This document shows, piece after piece, positions 39,673 to 52,625 of a stretch of 64,000 nt of DNA. The position numbers and the translations under genes were made by a program. The notes under the pieces were generated by a model. That model was not told the origin of the DNA. It saw only the letters and a program-made list of their open reading frames with translations, and ran no database searches. How positions within the stretch are numbered: the stretch's first letter is position 1; every line of letters begins with the position of its first letter. Source of the stretch: Plectosphaerella cucumerina (taxonomy: Eukaryota; Ascomycota; Sordariomycetes; Glomerellales; Plectosphaerellaceae); the NCBI GenBank assembly GCA_020746995.1, contig JAGPXD010000007.1, positions 1,860,001 to 1,924,000 on the forward strand, in the 5' to 3' direction.

Positions 39673-42600
39673 ATGCAGAACCAGCACGAAGCTCCCGTAG
39701 GCGGCCAGCATTACAGCGGCCGGAACAGGATCCCCAACATCCAAGAATTCGTCGCCCAGCTCGACAAGGAGAAGAAGGAACGGGACGCCGCCATCGATGA
39801 TGAAGCGAAGCACCCCCAGGGCACTGATGCCCAGCCTCACAAGCCGGATCGGACGCGTAACAGCAAGAAGAAGACCAAGACTGTCCGCGACCCTGTCACC
39901 GGCAAGGATGTTGAGATTGAGGATGCAAAGACCGACTACAAGGAGGCTGTAGAGAACCCTCAGGTACATACATCACCCTCCCATGGTATTTGGCCCGACT
40001 AACCGCCCAACAGCTCTCCGTCCCCAACGAGAACCTCGGAAAGTCGGCCACAATCTCGACCAACTCCAAACAATCCGGCGAGGAGTACCGTCATGCACAG
40101 GATGTCACCGCCCCGCCTGATCCCATTCACCCCGGCAGCACCTCCGACGTCCCTATCCACAGCGAGAAGACCAACATCCTCTTCTACAAGACCCCTAGCG
40201 TCAGCTATGAGCCAATGTTCGAGGCCCTGCAGCAGCGCGGCAACATACTCTGCGCCGGCATCTTCTTCGGCATTATCTTTGTCGGGAAGTTCTTCGGCGG
40301 CAGCCTCTGGGGCTTGATGCCCCTGGCCCTCTGCATCGGCAGCGCCGTCTTCCTCTGGATCAAGGACCTCATCCGCCAGGGTCGGGACATGGAGTGGTCG
40401 AGCGAACAGGAGCGCGGTGAGACCGCCACAGCTAACCTCATCCCCGAGTCCGTCGAGGTATGTTTGCACTCAACAGTCGCCCGCCTTACCACGCTGACCT
40501 TTTCTTTCCTCGTAGTGGATGAACACCGCCCTTGGAGTCGTCTGGGGCCTCATTAACCCCGAGATGTTTGCCGGTGTGGCCGACACACTCGAAGATGTTA
40601 TGGTTGCCTCAGTCCCAGGCATCATTGAGAACGTCCGTGTCGCCGATATCTCTCAGGGCTCAAACCCCATTCGCGTCCTCAGCCTTCGCGCATTGCCCGA
40701 CTCTCACATGGAGGAGGTTAAGGAGAGGACCCGCAAGAACAACGAGAAGAATGTGGACCCCAACGAGCTGGCAGCCATGGAGGAGGCCGGCTCGTACTAC
40801 AACCTTGAGGCCTCCATCGCCTACCACGCCAAGCCCTCTGGAGGAGACATCTCTTCCAAGGCCAAGAACATGGGCATGCAGCTTGTGTTCTATCTTGGTG
40901 TCAGGGGTTTGATCGGAATTCCCCTCCCCATCTGTGAGTGAACTATGGTCTCAAAGTACAACAACGGCGCTGACAATACGATCCAGGGGTCGAACTCCAG
41001 GGCCTCGTCGCAACGGCTCGCATCAGACTCCAGCTGATCCCTGAGCCGCCGTTCCTCAAGACTTTGACCTTCACACTCATGGGAATTCCCAAGGTCAACG
41101 CCGGATGCACCCCAATGATCGAGAAAGGTGTCAACATCCTAAACCTTCCTATCATCTCCAACTTCGTCAACTGGGCTATCGGCGCCGCTGCCTCCATGGT
41201 ATGAGACTTCCTGGCCGCAAGATGTGCACGCCGCTAACTTGATACAGTACGTTGCTCCCAAGAGCATGACCCTTGACATTTCCAAGATGCTTCAGGGCGA
41301 TGATGTCAAGAAGGAGACCCAAGCTTTGGGCATTATCTTCATCAGGATTCATCGGGCTACAGGCCTCAGCAAGCAGGACCGTCGTGGCAGCGAGGGTGGC
41401 GGCTCGGACCCGTACATCACTGTGGCTTGGAGCAAGTTCGGAAAGCCCCAATTCTGCACGCGTGTTATTCAGGATGACCTGAACCCCATCTTCGAGGAGA
41501 GCTGTGGGCTGTTGGTCACGAGTGATCTGATCAAGGCCGACGAGCAGCTCTCCGTTGAGCTCTGGGACAGCGACCGTGCCTCAGCCGACGACGTCGTGGG
41601 CAAGGTTGAACTGAGCATCCAGAAGCTCATTCAGCACCCCGGAAAGATGTTCCCCCAGGTTTCAAAGCTCCGTGGCGTCAAGGCAGAGAGCGAGATGCCT
41701 GGCGAGCTAGTTTGGGAGGTTGGCTTTTTCGGCAAGGCTCAGTTCCGCAAGGCCCTCCGCACCGACGGTCATGACATCAACCTGCCCAAGGAGCTGCAGG
41801 GCAAGGAAGAGCTGCAGGACGACAAGGGCACCATCTCCACAGAGGAGGAAGATGCCGTCGTACACACTCCGCCTGACCCGCTCTGGCCTTCGGGCGTCCT
41901 CAGCATCGTGGTGCACCAGATTGTCGGCCTTGAGCTCGCTAACGTTCGCGGCTCCAACGGCAACCGTAAGGGTCGCGAGTTTGAGCCTGCCCGCCCTGAA
42001 GCCGGTGAGGTCAAGGAAGAGTCCGGCAAGAAGCTGCCTAGCTCTTACTGCACGATTCTCGTCAACGACGAGCTCATCTACAAGACCCGCACGAAGGTGG
42101 TGTCTTCGCACCCAATCTTCAACGCGGGAACCGAGCGCTTCGTCCGCGACTGGCGCTCCTGCATTGTTACCGTCACGGTGCGGGACTCTCGAAACAGACA
42201 GCACGACCCTATCATCGGCGTTGTTCCTCTCAAGCTGTCCGACATTCTGCAGACAGGCAGCGAATCCACCCGCTGGTATCCTCTGGACGGCGGTGTTGGC
42301 TATGGACGCATCCGTCTGTCGTTGCTGTTCCGGTCTGTGGAGCTCACGCTGCCGCCATCTCAGCTCGGCTGGGATGTCGGCACTTTCGAGTTCCTCAACA
42401 ACAGCATCACTGCTACTGGGTACGGCCACTCGAAGACCAAGATCCGGCTCCGAACTGGTGGCAGCTCCGCATCCATCAAGCGAGATGCCTGCAACAAGCA
42501 TACCGAAGGCGATGGCCTCGATTGGGATATCAGTGGGGAAAACAAGCACGACAGAATCCGCCTCCCCGTCAGGTATCGCTACCGCTCGCCCATCTTCTTC

Positions 42601-43536
42601 GAGTTTTATCCTGCAGGCAAACGTCACGCCGATGCTTTCGCAAGCTTGTGGCTACAAGATCTCGAAGACCAAGAGGAGCACGACTTTGACATTCCCATCT
42701 GGAAGTGCGACAACCCGACTCGCCTGTCGCAAAACTACATCACGGAGAAGAACTGCAATGACCAGCCCGCTCTCCAAATCGAAGAGCTCGGCCGCCTCAA
42801 GTTCCGAGGACGTTTCTCGACCGGCACAGACCGAGATCATGTCAAGTTTGTGTCTGACAACAACTCCCGAGAGACGATTGAGACATGGGAGGCTTGCTTC
42901 GCAGAGGGCATCCGCCGTGAGGAAGTCCAGATCGAGGTCCCTCCCACTATCCAGAAGCTTCATGACGAGTCTTTGACCCAGGGCCGCGACGTCTTGGCCC
43001 AAGCCAATCCCAAGGACAAGGAGAAGTGGCTGTCCAAAGACGGTACTGACTGGAGCGGGGCGTTTGGCACCGACCCGACCGAGTTCATCGACAACGGCAA
43101 ACAGGTTGACCTGAACAACGATGAGGACCACGACGATGTAGACGACCTCATGGACGATGATGATGACTCCTCGAGCGACGTTGACCTGGGCATCTCCGAA
43201 GCAGACACGATGTCCCGCCAGGACACTCGCTCGAGTGACCAGAGTCGCTATAGCGAAGGCGCGGAGAACGGAGATGCAGGTCGTCCCTCTGGAGACACGA
43301 CCCGAACCAACGGGAGTAAATCGTCCAAAGTTACCAAAAGTAACAGTCCGGTCGAGGCTTACAAGGATTACAAGGACCGCAGCCGGGACCTCCACCGCAA
43401 GCACCGGGGCCTGATGCAGTGGCGCCCGATGCGCAACGTTCAGTTCGCCAAGAATGAGGCGCTCTTTGCGATGCGCAAGGTCAAGAAGCTGGGAGCCCTC
43501 GATGGACGAAAGCCCGACGTGGAGACGGAGGTGTGA
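39673..43536 (+). CDS. mug190: SMP- and C2-domain tricalbin-like protein (mug190 type)
   Basis: Five exons: 39673-39963, 40014-40457, 40516-40933, 40987-41198 and 41248-43536, giving 1217 residues. All four introns are 49-58 nt. Order: a polar, charged N-terminus; two close hydrophobic segments at about 173-213 (AGIFFGIIFVGKFFGG and LMPLALCIGSAVFLWI) that could form an ER hairpin; and an SMP-type lipid-transfer domain at about 245-450 (WMNTALGVVWGLINPEMF...). Next come a C2 domain near 480-600 (SDPYITVAWSKFGKPQF, then WDSDRASADDVVG) and a second, interrupted C2 near 667-790 (SSYCTILVNDELIYKTRT). After a beta-rich region the protein has an acidic run (about 1080-1103) and a basic C-terminus. 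By family knowledge such proteins tether the ER to the plasma membrane and move lipids. Fission yeast mug190 is up-regulated in meiosis. Confidence 0.92.
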
Positions 43537-43936
43537 GGAAGCTCTGGGAGGCTGGACAAGGGGTATCTGTACAGTACAGGCGGGGCCTGGTGCTTTACCG
43601 AAGGTTTGGGAGTCTGGGTAGTGACGAAATTGACGATAATGACATTGTTCAAGCACCCTGGGAAATAATCCATGCTTTCGATGTTGGAAGACCGGCGTGG
43701 CTTCGGACATGACGGCCCCACCCGGCGCCGTACAGTGCTGAAAACATGAACCGAATCAGCACACTGTTCATAAGGCCGCTGTGGACCCTTATCGCAGCGG
43801 GGTGGCACCGATAAGGATTTTCTCCCAAAAAATTCTAGACAACCAGTGTCAAGCCGACACCGACGATTGGCACACACACGACGACCTCCGCAACATCTTG
43901 AAGTTGTCAACCCCGGTCCCAGACAACACCGGTAAG
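43537..43936. other. Intergenic region between the SMP/C2 gene and RRP12
   Basis: 400 bp between two plus-strand genes. It holds one 3' region and one promoter. Nothing further recognised. Confidence 0.45.
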
Positions 43937-46900
43937 ATGGATGCACCGGCAACAACAACACCGACTCTTGACGAGAAGCTCGACAAGATCAGGTCTCCTG
44001 GTCTCCAGAGCCAGAAAAGGGTAAGCTCGGCCGTGGCCCGCCATGTACCTCGAGATCGAGTTTTGCTAACCTCGACCGCCACAGAGAGTCGTCGTTCTCC
44101 AGGCCGTCGATGCCACCCTCAAAGAACAGGACACCCCTCCCACGGCGACGGGATACTTTGCCGCACTGCTCGGCCTCCTGAACCAGTCTATCGAGAGCGG
44201 AAACGTCGAATCCGAGACGACGGCCTCCGTGGTCTACCTCCTCGATGTCGTTACTCCCTACACCCCGCAGCCGCTGCTGCGGTCAAAGTTCACACAGATC
44301 CTCACCCTGCTTGCGCCCGTACTGCTGCTGCAGGACGCCGAGGCTATCCTCCTCCGGACTTCGATCGGATGTCTCGAGTCGCTCCTGCTCGCGCAGGACC
44401 TCACCTCTTGGGACCTGAGCGTGACGCAGATCGGCCCCCGCCGCGCCGTCGCCGGCCTACTCAACCTGTCGATGGACTCGAAGCCCAAGATCCGCAAGCG
44501 CGCCCAGGATGCGCTCAAGAAGGTTCTCAAGAACCCCCCGCCCAGCCCGTCACTCGACCACCCCGCCGCCGACATGTGCGCGCACACAGCCCTCTCGACT
44601 CTCGAGGACCTCGCCGGCAAGGCGACACAGACACGCAAGCAGAAGAAGGGCGAGTCGCCGCACGACCCTGCCCTCATTCACGCCCTCCAGCTCATCAAGA
44701 CCATTGCCTCGGCAAGCGGCGGCTGGCCCAGCAAGAAGATCGAGAACCTCTGCGACCTGCTCCTCGGCATCGCAAAGACCGGCAACGAGTACATGACGGT
44801 TGCCATCTTTGAAATCTTCGAGATGATCTTCGAGGGCATGGCCGACGAGGTGGCCTCGGCTAAGCTGCCGCGTCTTATGGAGATCATCTCCGAGCTGCGG
44901 CCCGCCGCCAACGACACCCAACTCACCCCGCCCTGGCTCGCCATCCTCTCAAGAGGCTACGACGTGTCGGCCCAGCTCGAGCCTGAGGACACCTTCCAGA
45001 ACCTGCCCGAGATCTTCGCAAAGGTGCTCGAGTTCCTCGAGTCGCCCGCCCACAACATTCGCATCTCGGCCTCCGAGTGCCTGGTGTCTTTCCTGGCCAC
45101 CTGCATTCCCCAAACCGTCATTCTCGAGCCCTCTATCTACGACGAGAAGACGCTCGAGAAGATTGCGAAGACCGCCGAGACGCTGCTCAGCGTCAAGTAC
45201 CAGGCTGCCTGGACCGAGAGCTTTGTCGTCTTCGGCGCCATGTTCGACTCACTGCGGTGGAGGGCCGACCCGATGATGCTCAACATCCTCAAGGCCGTCG
45301 GCGACCTCCGCAGCAACGACTCTTTCGGCGGAAAGAAGGAGGCCGACGAGGTCATTGGCAAGGCCATCCGCGCCATGGGCCCCGGCCCCGTCCTCGAGGC
45401 GCTGCCCCTCAACCTGGCCACCCCCGTCAAGGGCCAGCCCGGCCGCGCCTGGATGCTCCCTCTCCTGCGTGACTACGTCAGCAACACGAACCTGGCGCAC
45501 TTCCGCAGCGAGATGGTGCCCCTGAGCCAGATCATGTTCCAAAAGGTCCTGGACCACGGCGAGGCGGAGAAGACGATGGAGATCAAGATCTACGAGACTC
45601 TCGTGCAGCAGATCTGGGCGACGCTGCCTGGCTACTGCGACCTGCCTCTCGATGTTACCGAGGCTTTCGACCAGAGCTTCGCCGAGCTTCTCGCCAACCT
45701 GCTGTACAAGCAGACTGAGCTGCGCCTCGAGGTGTGCCGCGCCCTGCGGACGCTGATCGAGTCCAACCAGGCCATCGCCGCCGTCGAGGACGAGGCCGAC
45801 GACATGATCCTGCAGAGCCGCGTGACCCGCGAGACGGCGCGCAAGAACCTCGAGTACGTCGGCGGCTTCGCGGCCAACATGCTCGCGGTCCTCTTCAACG
45901 TCTACACCCAGACCCTGCCACAGAGCCGCGGCCCCATCCTGCTGTGCATCAACGCCTTCCTGAGCATCACGCCCTCGCTGGAGCTTATGGACACCTTTGA
46001 CAAGGTGAGCAAGATGCTCGCCGAGGAGCTGCAGAAGGTGCCCGAGCCTACGGAGGAGAAGCCCAAGAAGACAAAGGGCCCCCAGATGCCGTCGACGAGC
46101 AGCACGCTGATGGATCTTGTCATCACAATGTCCATCTACCTGCCCCGTGCCAGCTTCGGCGCTCTGTTTGAGATCGCATCGGTCACCATCGTCAAGCAGG
46201 AGGAGCCGCAGCTGCAGAAGAAGGCCTACAAGCTGATCCCTCGCCTCGCCGAGTCTGACCTCGGCAAGGCGGCGCTCCAGGAGAGGTCCTCGCAGCTCCA
46301 GCAGCTGCTCATCTCTACCGGCGACAAGGTGTCGGCGCCCGCCCGCAGGGAGCGTCTGGCCGCACTGTCGGCGCTGCTGCCGTACGTCCCCGACACGGAG
46401 CTGCACTTCATCCCGTCCATCCTCAGCGAGGTCGTCATCTGCTGCAAGGAGAACAACGAGCGCGCGCGCGAGGCCGCCTACGGTCTCCTCGTGGAGCTGG
46501 GCGAGCGCATGCAGGCGGCCAGCGGGGCCGTCATCGACAACACAAAGGTCCCCCACATGCCCAAGGACGCGCCGGCGGGTACCGCCAACATTGAGGAGTA
46601 CCTGACCATGGTCAGCGCCGGTCTCGTCGGCAGCACGCCGCACATGATCTCGGCGTCGGTGACGGCGCTGAGCCGCGTGCTGTTCGAGTTCAGGCGGCTG
46701 CTGAGCGAGCAGACGCTGGCCGACCTCGTGCAGACGATGGACCTGTTCCTGACGTCCAACAACCGCGAGATCGTCAAGAGCGTGCTGGGCTTCATCAAGA
46801 TCTGCGTGGTCAGCCTGCCAGTGGAGATGATGCTGCCGCGGCTGCCGACGCTGACGCCCAACCTGATCATCTGGAGCCACGAGCACAAGGGGCACTTCAA

Positions 46901-47807
46901 GAGCAAGGTCAAGCACATCCTGGAGCGCATGGTGCGCCGCTTCGGCTTCGACCTCGTCAACAGGCACTGCCCCGAGGACGACCGCAAGCTGCTGGCCAAC
47001 ATCCGCAAGACAAAGGAGCGCAACAAGCGCCAGAAGAAGGCGGCCCGCGACGCGGCCGACGAGGAGGGCAGCGACGACGAGGCCGGCGACCGGCCCTCGC
47101 GCAAGTTCGACAACGAGTACGACCAGGCGCTGTACAGCAGCGACTCGGAGGACGAGGGCGGCGCGGGTGCCCAGGACGACGACGAGAGACCCGCCGGGCG
47201 CAAGGCCGGCCGCAAGGGTGGCAACACGTACATCATCGAGGACGAGGATGAGCCGCTCGACCTGCTGGACCGCCGCGCGCTGGCGAGCATCTCGTCGACC
47301 AAGCCGGTGCGGATGAAGAAGCCCGGCCGGACCAAGGCCCGGACGGACATGGACGGCAAGCTGATCCTGGGGCGGGACGACGACGGCCAAGACGACGCCA
47401 TGGACGTCGACGGCGGGGCTGAGGGCGCCTCGGGCGTGGGCGCGTACGTCGCCGCGCTCAAGGGCAAGGACGCGGCGCGCCGCGGCCGTGGCGGAAAGCT
47501 CAAGTTCAGCAACAGGCGGGGCGACGATGATGATGAGGAGATGGACGATGATACGGCCACGGCGGTGCGGGCGCACGTTAACAAGGGCCGAGGCGGCGGT
47601 GATGCTCGCGGTGGACGTGGCGGCCGTGGAGGCGGTGGTTTCCGCGGCAGGGGCGGCGGTGACCGTGGTGGTGGCCGTGGAGGTCGCGGCGGCGGTCGCG
47701 GAGGCCGTGGTGCTTTCGCGAGTGGTCGCAAGGGTCTGGGCGAGGAGAAGAGGCACGGTCCTATTGCGCCGTCTGGCGTGAAGAAGTCACCTCGCGGACG
47801 GAGGTAG
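43937..47807 (+). CDS. RRP12: Ribosomal RNA processing protein Rrp12
   Basis: Two exons: 43937-44020 and 44085-47807, giving 1268 residues. The 64-nt intron (GTAAGC, phase 0) joins GLQSQKR to RVVVLQAVDATLKEQ. Most of the protein is a HEAT/ARM-like helical solenoid with the NUC173 region (PGRAWMLPLLRDYVSNTNLAHFRSEMVPL and following). Then come a conserved C-terminal solenoid block (HKGHFKSKVKHILERMVRRFGFDLV), an acidic/basic tail with KRQKKAARDAADEEGSDDEAG-type sequence, and a long RGG tract (about residues 1200-1240) before KKSPRGRR. By family knowledge Rrp12 binds pre-ribosomes and importins in the nucleolus and nucleus and is needed for 40S and 60S export. Size fits fungal Rrp12. The RGG tail, like those of fibrillarin and nucleolin, supports nucleolar RNA binding. 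Confidence 0.94.
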
Positions 47808-48254
47808 AGAGAGGGCTGTGGAAAAAAGCATTTGCGATTCGTTTCGAGCCGGACCAGTGGGCTCGGTCTTATACCCGCTGTCGGCCGAAGGGGGGGCATC
47901 CCGTACATATTCATGAGCTTGTTTTTTGTCGTTGGCATAGACGAGTCTTTTCTTTTCTCATCGTTTTTCATATGTTAAGGCACAGGGGAACATTGGCGTC
48001 ACGAGGCAGAAATGAGAAGAACTTTCGGATTAAATACAGGGCGAGTGACCTTCATGAAGGCCGAAGCCCTCGGGCATGAACGTCGTGTGGCTCTCGCATG
48101 GTCTTCTAGGTACGTGCGGGTGTGGCTGCTATTTGCTGAATACGGCTGTGCGGGTAAAAAAGATTGGATGATGATGAAGTAAACTCCGAGACGCCTCGAT
48201 ACACAAAATCAGGGGAGAGGGTAAAAGCCGGACCCTTGCGCCCTTGGGTGTAAT
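47808..48254. other. Convergent intergenic region
   Basis: 447 bp between the RRP12 stop (+) and the VTI1 stop (-). Holds the two 3' regions. Nothing else seen. Confidence 0.5.
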
Positions 48255-49095
48255 CTACCTGAACTTGCTGAAGATGACGGCGATGATGAGAAGGACGAGG
48301 ATGGTGATGATGGAGATTGTGATTATCCGATTTGTAGCCATCCTGGGAGAAAGGTCAGTAAACAAAGATGCGACGGGTCGAGCCCGTAGAGGGGAGAAAG
48401 AGAAGCCTCACCTACGAGCCATCCCCCGCAGCGTCTTTACGCTGCGGTCGACGTAGCCCTCGCTCTCGAGAAGGCGGTCGTGGGTGTGCTGGATGGTCTG
48501 GCGCTGGACATGCAGGTCGGCGAGGGTGCTGGCGCCGATGGACTCTGTCTCGTTGGCGAGGGCCTGGGAGGCCTTGAGGCGCTGGGTGGAGCGGTCGAGG
48601 CGGTCTGTGCCGGCGAGGAGCTGCTGGCGCTGCTCGAGGTGGCGGTCGCTGTTGGGACCGCCGCCGGCGCCCGAGGCGCCGCTGGGGTCGTCTGTGTAGC
48701 GGGAGCCGAAGAGGGCGGCGCGGTCGTCGGAGAGGGAGCGCAGGCGGCGCTTGGAGGTGTCGACGTCGGACTCGTGGTTGCGGAAGCGGGTGTTGATCTT
48801 TGTGCGGTGGGGGGTGGGGATGTTTGCCTTTTCGAGGCGCATCTGGCCGAGCTAGAGGAAGGGGGAGGGTTAGAGGGGTGGTGGTGGTGGTCGGGGAGGG
48901 AGAGGGGGGGCATACGAGTTCATCGGCCTCCTCGAGGGCGCGCTCGGCGGCGCTGATGGCGGCCTTGCGCGGCTCGCCGGAGAGTTCTGGGATCTGGTCG
49001 AGTTTCTGAGCCAGGTCGGCCTGGACGAGCTTCAGCTCTGCCTCGTAGTCGCTGAAGCGCTCTGTGCCAACGTCGGCATCGAGGGGGTTGGACAT
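48255..49095 (-). CDS. VTI1: Vti1-type Qb-SNARE
   Basis: Three exons: 49095-48916, 48851-48412 and 48342-48255, giving 235 residues. The introns are 64 nt (GTATGC, phase 0) and 69 nt (GTGAGG, phase 2). The N-terminal Habc region starts MSNPLDADVGTERFSDYEAE and includes DLAQKLDQIPELSGEPRKAA. A Gly/Ser insert (SGASGAGGGPN) separates it from the SNARE heptads (about 130-195), which read LAGTDRLDRSTQRLKASQAL and LADLHVQRQTIQHTHDRLLE. The last exon is essentially the tail anchor: TNRIITISIITILVLLIIAV then IFSKFR. By family knowledge Vti1 serves fusion at the Golgi, endosome and vacuole. Sec17, also in this window, would disassemble its complexes. Sequence, length and tail anchor all agree. Confidence 0.96.
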
Positions 49096-50894
49096 GGTGG
49101 CGGGGGTGATGGAGGTGGAAGCAGCGGGTGAATGGGTCGGTCTGGCAGGTGCGCCTTGTGAGGAGCGTTTTGTGAGCAAATTGGTTTGGTATGCGGTCGG
49201 GGGATGTGTCGGTGGCGATGCGATGCAATGGATGGAGATGCGGTATGCGGAAGCCTGGGGACTGGACTGGATGGACGCACGCTGGAGGTTGGAAACAAGG
49301 GACACTCGGGACGTTGGAGGTGGAGCGCATGTGCCCAGCCCGATTCGTCACTGCGATGGATGCGGCGCGCCAATGAGGTGTACGGGAGCGGTAGGTGGAG
49401 CGTCTCCAGACCCAGAAGTGAGACACGTGACTTGGGTGGCCCGTGCTCCATTCTCGAAGAGACTTTTCTTCGAGGCGGCGCTCGCGATTCTTTTGACTTT
49501 CTCTTCTTCTTTTTTCTTCAAAGTTGAACCCCCGGCGGAAGAAAACGGCACTGCGCCGCGACCCCATGGATCCCTCGGGAACCGGACGGGTCAGTGGGCG
49601 CAGAGTTGAACAGAAACCGGGCAGAAGAACATTACACGTCGCTTTTAAGAATTGGGGACTCGATCATACGTTTCCCGATCCCGTTGAGTGATCGACATTC
49701 TGCATGTGCGATGGATGGCAGTTGGCAATCGTACGCGATGCGACTGAGTAGGAAGCGTTACCAGATCTGCCAGATCTGCGGCAACGTGGTCGAGGTTGTT
49801 TCAACACCAAGACCACGGCATGTGAGCATCGTCAAATCTGGATATGATCACATTGCACCGCCACACCCGCTGGCTTCGGGGTCGGCCCGAGACATGACTG
49901 CTTGTTCGTTGCTGAACGAGCCACCTGCCCCTCGTCCTGAAATCACGTCAAGCGTCCGCCCCAACATTCCGCATCCAAAGGTCCGGCTGTGGCTGTCGTT
50001 AGCACAAGCAAGAACTGGTTTTCAGGTAATCGGAGCTCAGAGTTTCAAGGCGCCTCGCGTTAGCACCGCTTGTGGCAACCTTTCTGTTCATCTCCTGTGA
50101 TCTGCCCTCCTTCGACCGCCGCTACTCGCCCATCCATCCCTTCATCGACCATCATCCATCGTCAGTGTCATAAGCCAGCATCTTTTCTTCAAGATGGGCC
50201 AAGATGAAGAAGCTGAAGCTGGCAGTCGTCAGCAGCTGTGAGTTTGCCAACACATCCACTGAAGCTCCCCCTGTCTCCAGCTCCCCCCTCATCCCTGTCC
50301 TCCCCCCATGTCCGTCCATCCATCATCATCCCTCAAGACTCCCTACTCGTCATCATGTATCACTAGGCGCATCGGTTCAGCTCGCCATTTTCAACCCCCT
50401 TCTCATCCGATCCCGCTGCCCGCTTCACTGGGTCCGCCGCCGGCTCCCTCGGGGGACTTGACTTGGGGGGCCCAAGGGGCCCAGCCACAGCAGTTCTGCA
50501 CACCTCAGACAGTGGTCCTGCGGCCCAACGCTTCTCCCTCGCCGGCGCATGCACAAGCGGCAGATCTACTCGCTGTTTAGCTTGCTCCTCGAACCTAGCG
50601 GACCAACGAGCAAGCGCCGTGCTTCCCCTCACAGTACACTCCCGGCGAACCGATCGTCTTAGACAATGCGTCGTCTGTGCCAGTGGACGCGGTGCTACCC
50701 GCCACCTAATTCTGCCATCATCCGTGTCTCACTCTCCCGCCTCTGCCTCTGCCTGTACCAGTATCCGACGAGTCTTGTGTGTCCTGCCTGCCCTTGGTCT
50801 CCGCTGTTTGAGCATCACGACCTCCCCCTCCCACTTTCTCCCCTCCTCCTTTCTCCTCCTTCCTCGCGCTTGATGCCCAATCGCCTTACTCGCC
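49096..50894. other. Divergent intergenic region, no gene seen
   Basis: 1.8 kb between VTI1 (-) and the FAD oxidoreductase gene (+). The right 0.8 kb is strongly C/T-rich, typical of fungal promoters and leaders. No RNA gene or conserved protein block was found. Confidence 0.45.
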
Positions 50895-52625
50895 ATGTCC
50901 CATACTCGCCCTCTGTCGCGCGACTCGATAGGCTCCCCGATTGACATTCGCGACAGGAAGAGGGTCGCCGTCGTCGGTAGCGGCTGTGCTGGCATCGCCG
51001 CCCTTTGGGCCCTCAACCGGAGCTATCACGATGTCTACCTCTACGAGTCTGCCTCGAGACTGGGCGGCCACACCAATACGGTCAAATGGGCAAAGGGGAA
51101 ATATGAGACCAATGTCGACACGGGCTTCATCGTCATGAACACGGCCACTTATCGTAAATGTTCCCCATCTCCTCCATCAGTGTCACATGCTCACACAAGA
51201 CAGCCAACTTTCTCAACTTCCTCAAGAGGGCCAAGATCGAGACGGTCAAGACGGAGATGACCTTTGGCGTCACCCGAGACAATGGTCTCTTCGAATGGGC
51301 AGGCACCAGTTTGGACGCCGTCTTCGCCCAGCGCCGCAACCTCTTCTCACCGCGCATGTGGCGCATGATCTTCGACATCATCCGCTTCAACCAATTCGCC
51401 CTCGACTTGCTCATCACCGACGACATCGACAACGATGAAGGCGCCATGAACGGTCTCACCAACGGCGCTCGCAAAGAGGAGACCATTGGCGAGTACCTCG
51501 AACGCTGGGGCTACTCGGACGCCTTCCGCGACGACTACCTCATCCCCATGACCGCCGCCGTCTGGAGCACGAGCCCCGACAAGTGCAGCCTCGACTTTCC
51601 CGCCGTCACCCTCGTCCGCTTCATGTGAGTCTCACCGCCTCCCACCTCCCGTATGCTCAGCAGCTCATGTCCACAGGTGGAACCATCACCTTCTGTCCAC
51701 CATCGCGGCCCGTCCCGAGTGGCTCACCCTGAAAAACTGCGGCCGCTCCTACATCGACGCCGTCATGCGAGGCTTCCCCTCCAACCACCTCTTCCTCAAC
51801 AGCACCGTCACCCACGTCTCCAACGACGAAGACGGCCAGGTCCGCATCCATCTCGAGGATGGCCACACCGACGTCTTCGACCATGTCATCCTCGCCACCC
51901 ACGGCGACCAGGCCTACAAGATCATCGAGCCCACAGCCACCCCAGAGGAAAAGGCCATCCTTGGCGCCTTCGCCACCTCGGAGAACAAGGTCGTCCTCCA
52001 CTCAGACCTCTCCCTCATGCCCTCCCGCCCCAAGGCCTGGTCCAGCTGGAACTACCTCACCCGCTCCTCCCCCTCCACCGGCCGCCGCAACATCGACCAA
52101 GTCTCCCTCACCTACAACATGAACATCCTGCAGCACATCCCGCGCGAAACCTTCGGCGACGTCCTCGTCACCATGAACCCCCTGCACGAGCCCGACTCAG
52201 CCTCCGTCCAGGCCACCTTCACCTACCGCCACCCCCTCTACACCCCCGAGGCCGTCCGCGCCCAAAACGCCCTGGCCGACATCCAGAACACCCGCGGCAT
52301 CAGCTACGCCGGCGCCTGGACAAAGTACGGCTTCCACGAGGACGGCTTCAGCAGCGGCCTGCAGGTCGCCCAAGACCACCTCCGCGCCCGCCTGCCCTTC
52401 CCCTTTGTCGACTCGACCTACAGCCGCGGCCGCCGCCCCGTCCTCGGCGTGAAGGACCTCATCCTGCGCGTTTTCATCCTCTTTATCCAGATCTTCATCA
52501 TCCAGACCATCGAGCGCCTCTGGTTCGCCGCCAGGACGCGGGTGGCGCCCCGCATCAACGGCGTGCGCAAGTCCATCAACGGAAGCTTCCGCAACGGTCG
52601 CCGCAAGAACGGAAAGGCGGCGTAG
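50895..52625 (+). CDS. FAD-dependent amine-oxidase-like protein (COG2907 type)
   Basis: Three exons: 50895-51153, 51204-51624 and 51677-52625, giving 542 residues. The introns are 50 nt (GTAAAT, phase 1) and 52 nt (GTGAGT, phase 2), producing NTATYPNFLNF and RFMWNHHL. Residues 24-40 form the dinucleotide-binding strand (VAVVGSGCAGIAALWAL, GxGxxG at 28-33), followed by YESASRLGGHTNTV, which is typical of flavin amine oxidases, and VDTGFIVMN. Later blocks are VWSTSPDKCSLDFPA, FDHVILATHGDQA and SYAGAWTKYGFHEDGF, the last being the FAD-binding C-terminal motif. A hydrophobic segment near 487-507 (VFILFIQIFIIQTIERLW) may anchor the protein in a membrane. In bacteria this family is often encoded beside cyclopropane-fatty-acid synthase-like genes; no such partner is present here. 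Substrate unknown. Confidence 0.9.

Noticed and set aside
45249..47756. An 835-codon open frame antisense to RRP12
   Set aside because: It is a shadow of the GC-rich codon use of RRP12. Its composition (Leu/Val/Arg/Asp with no motif) and exact overlap with a conserved gene argue against coding.
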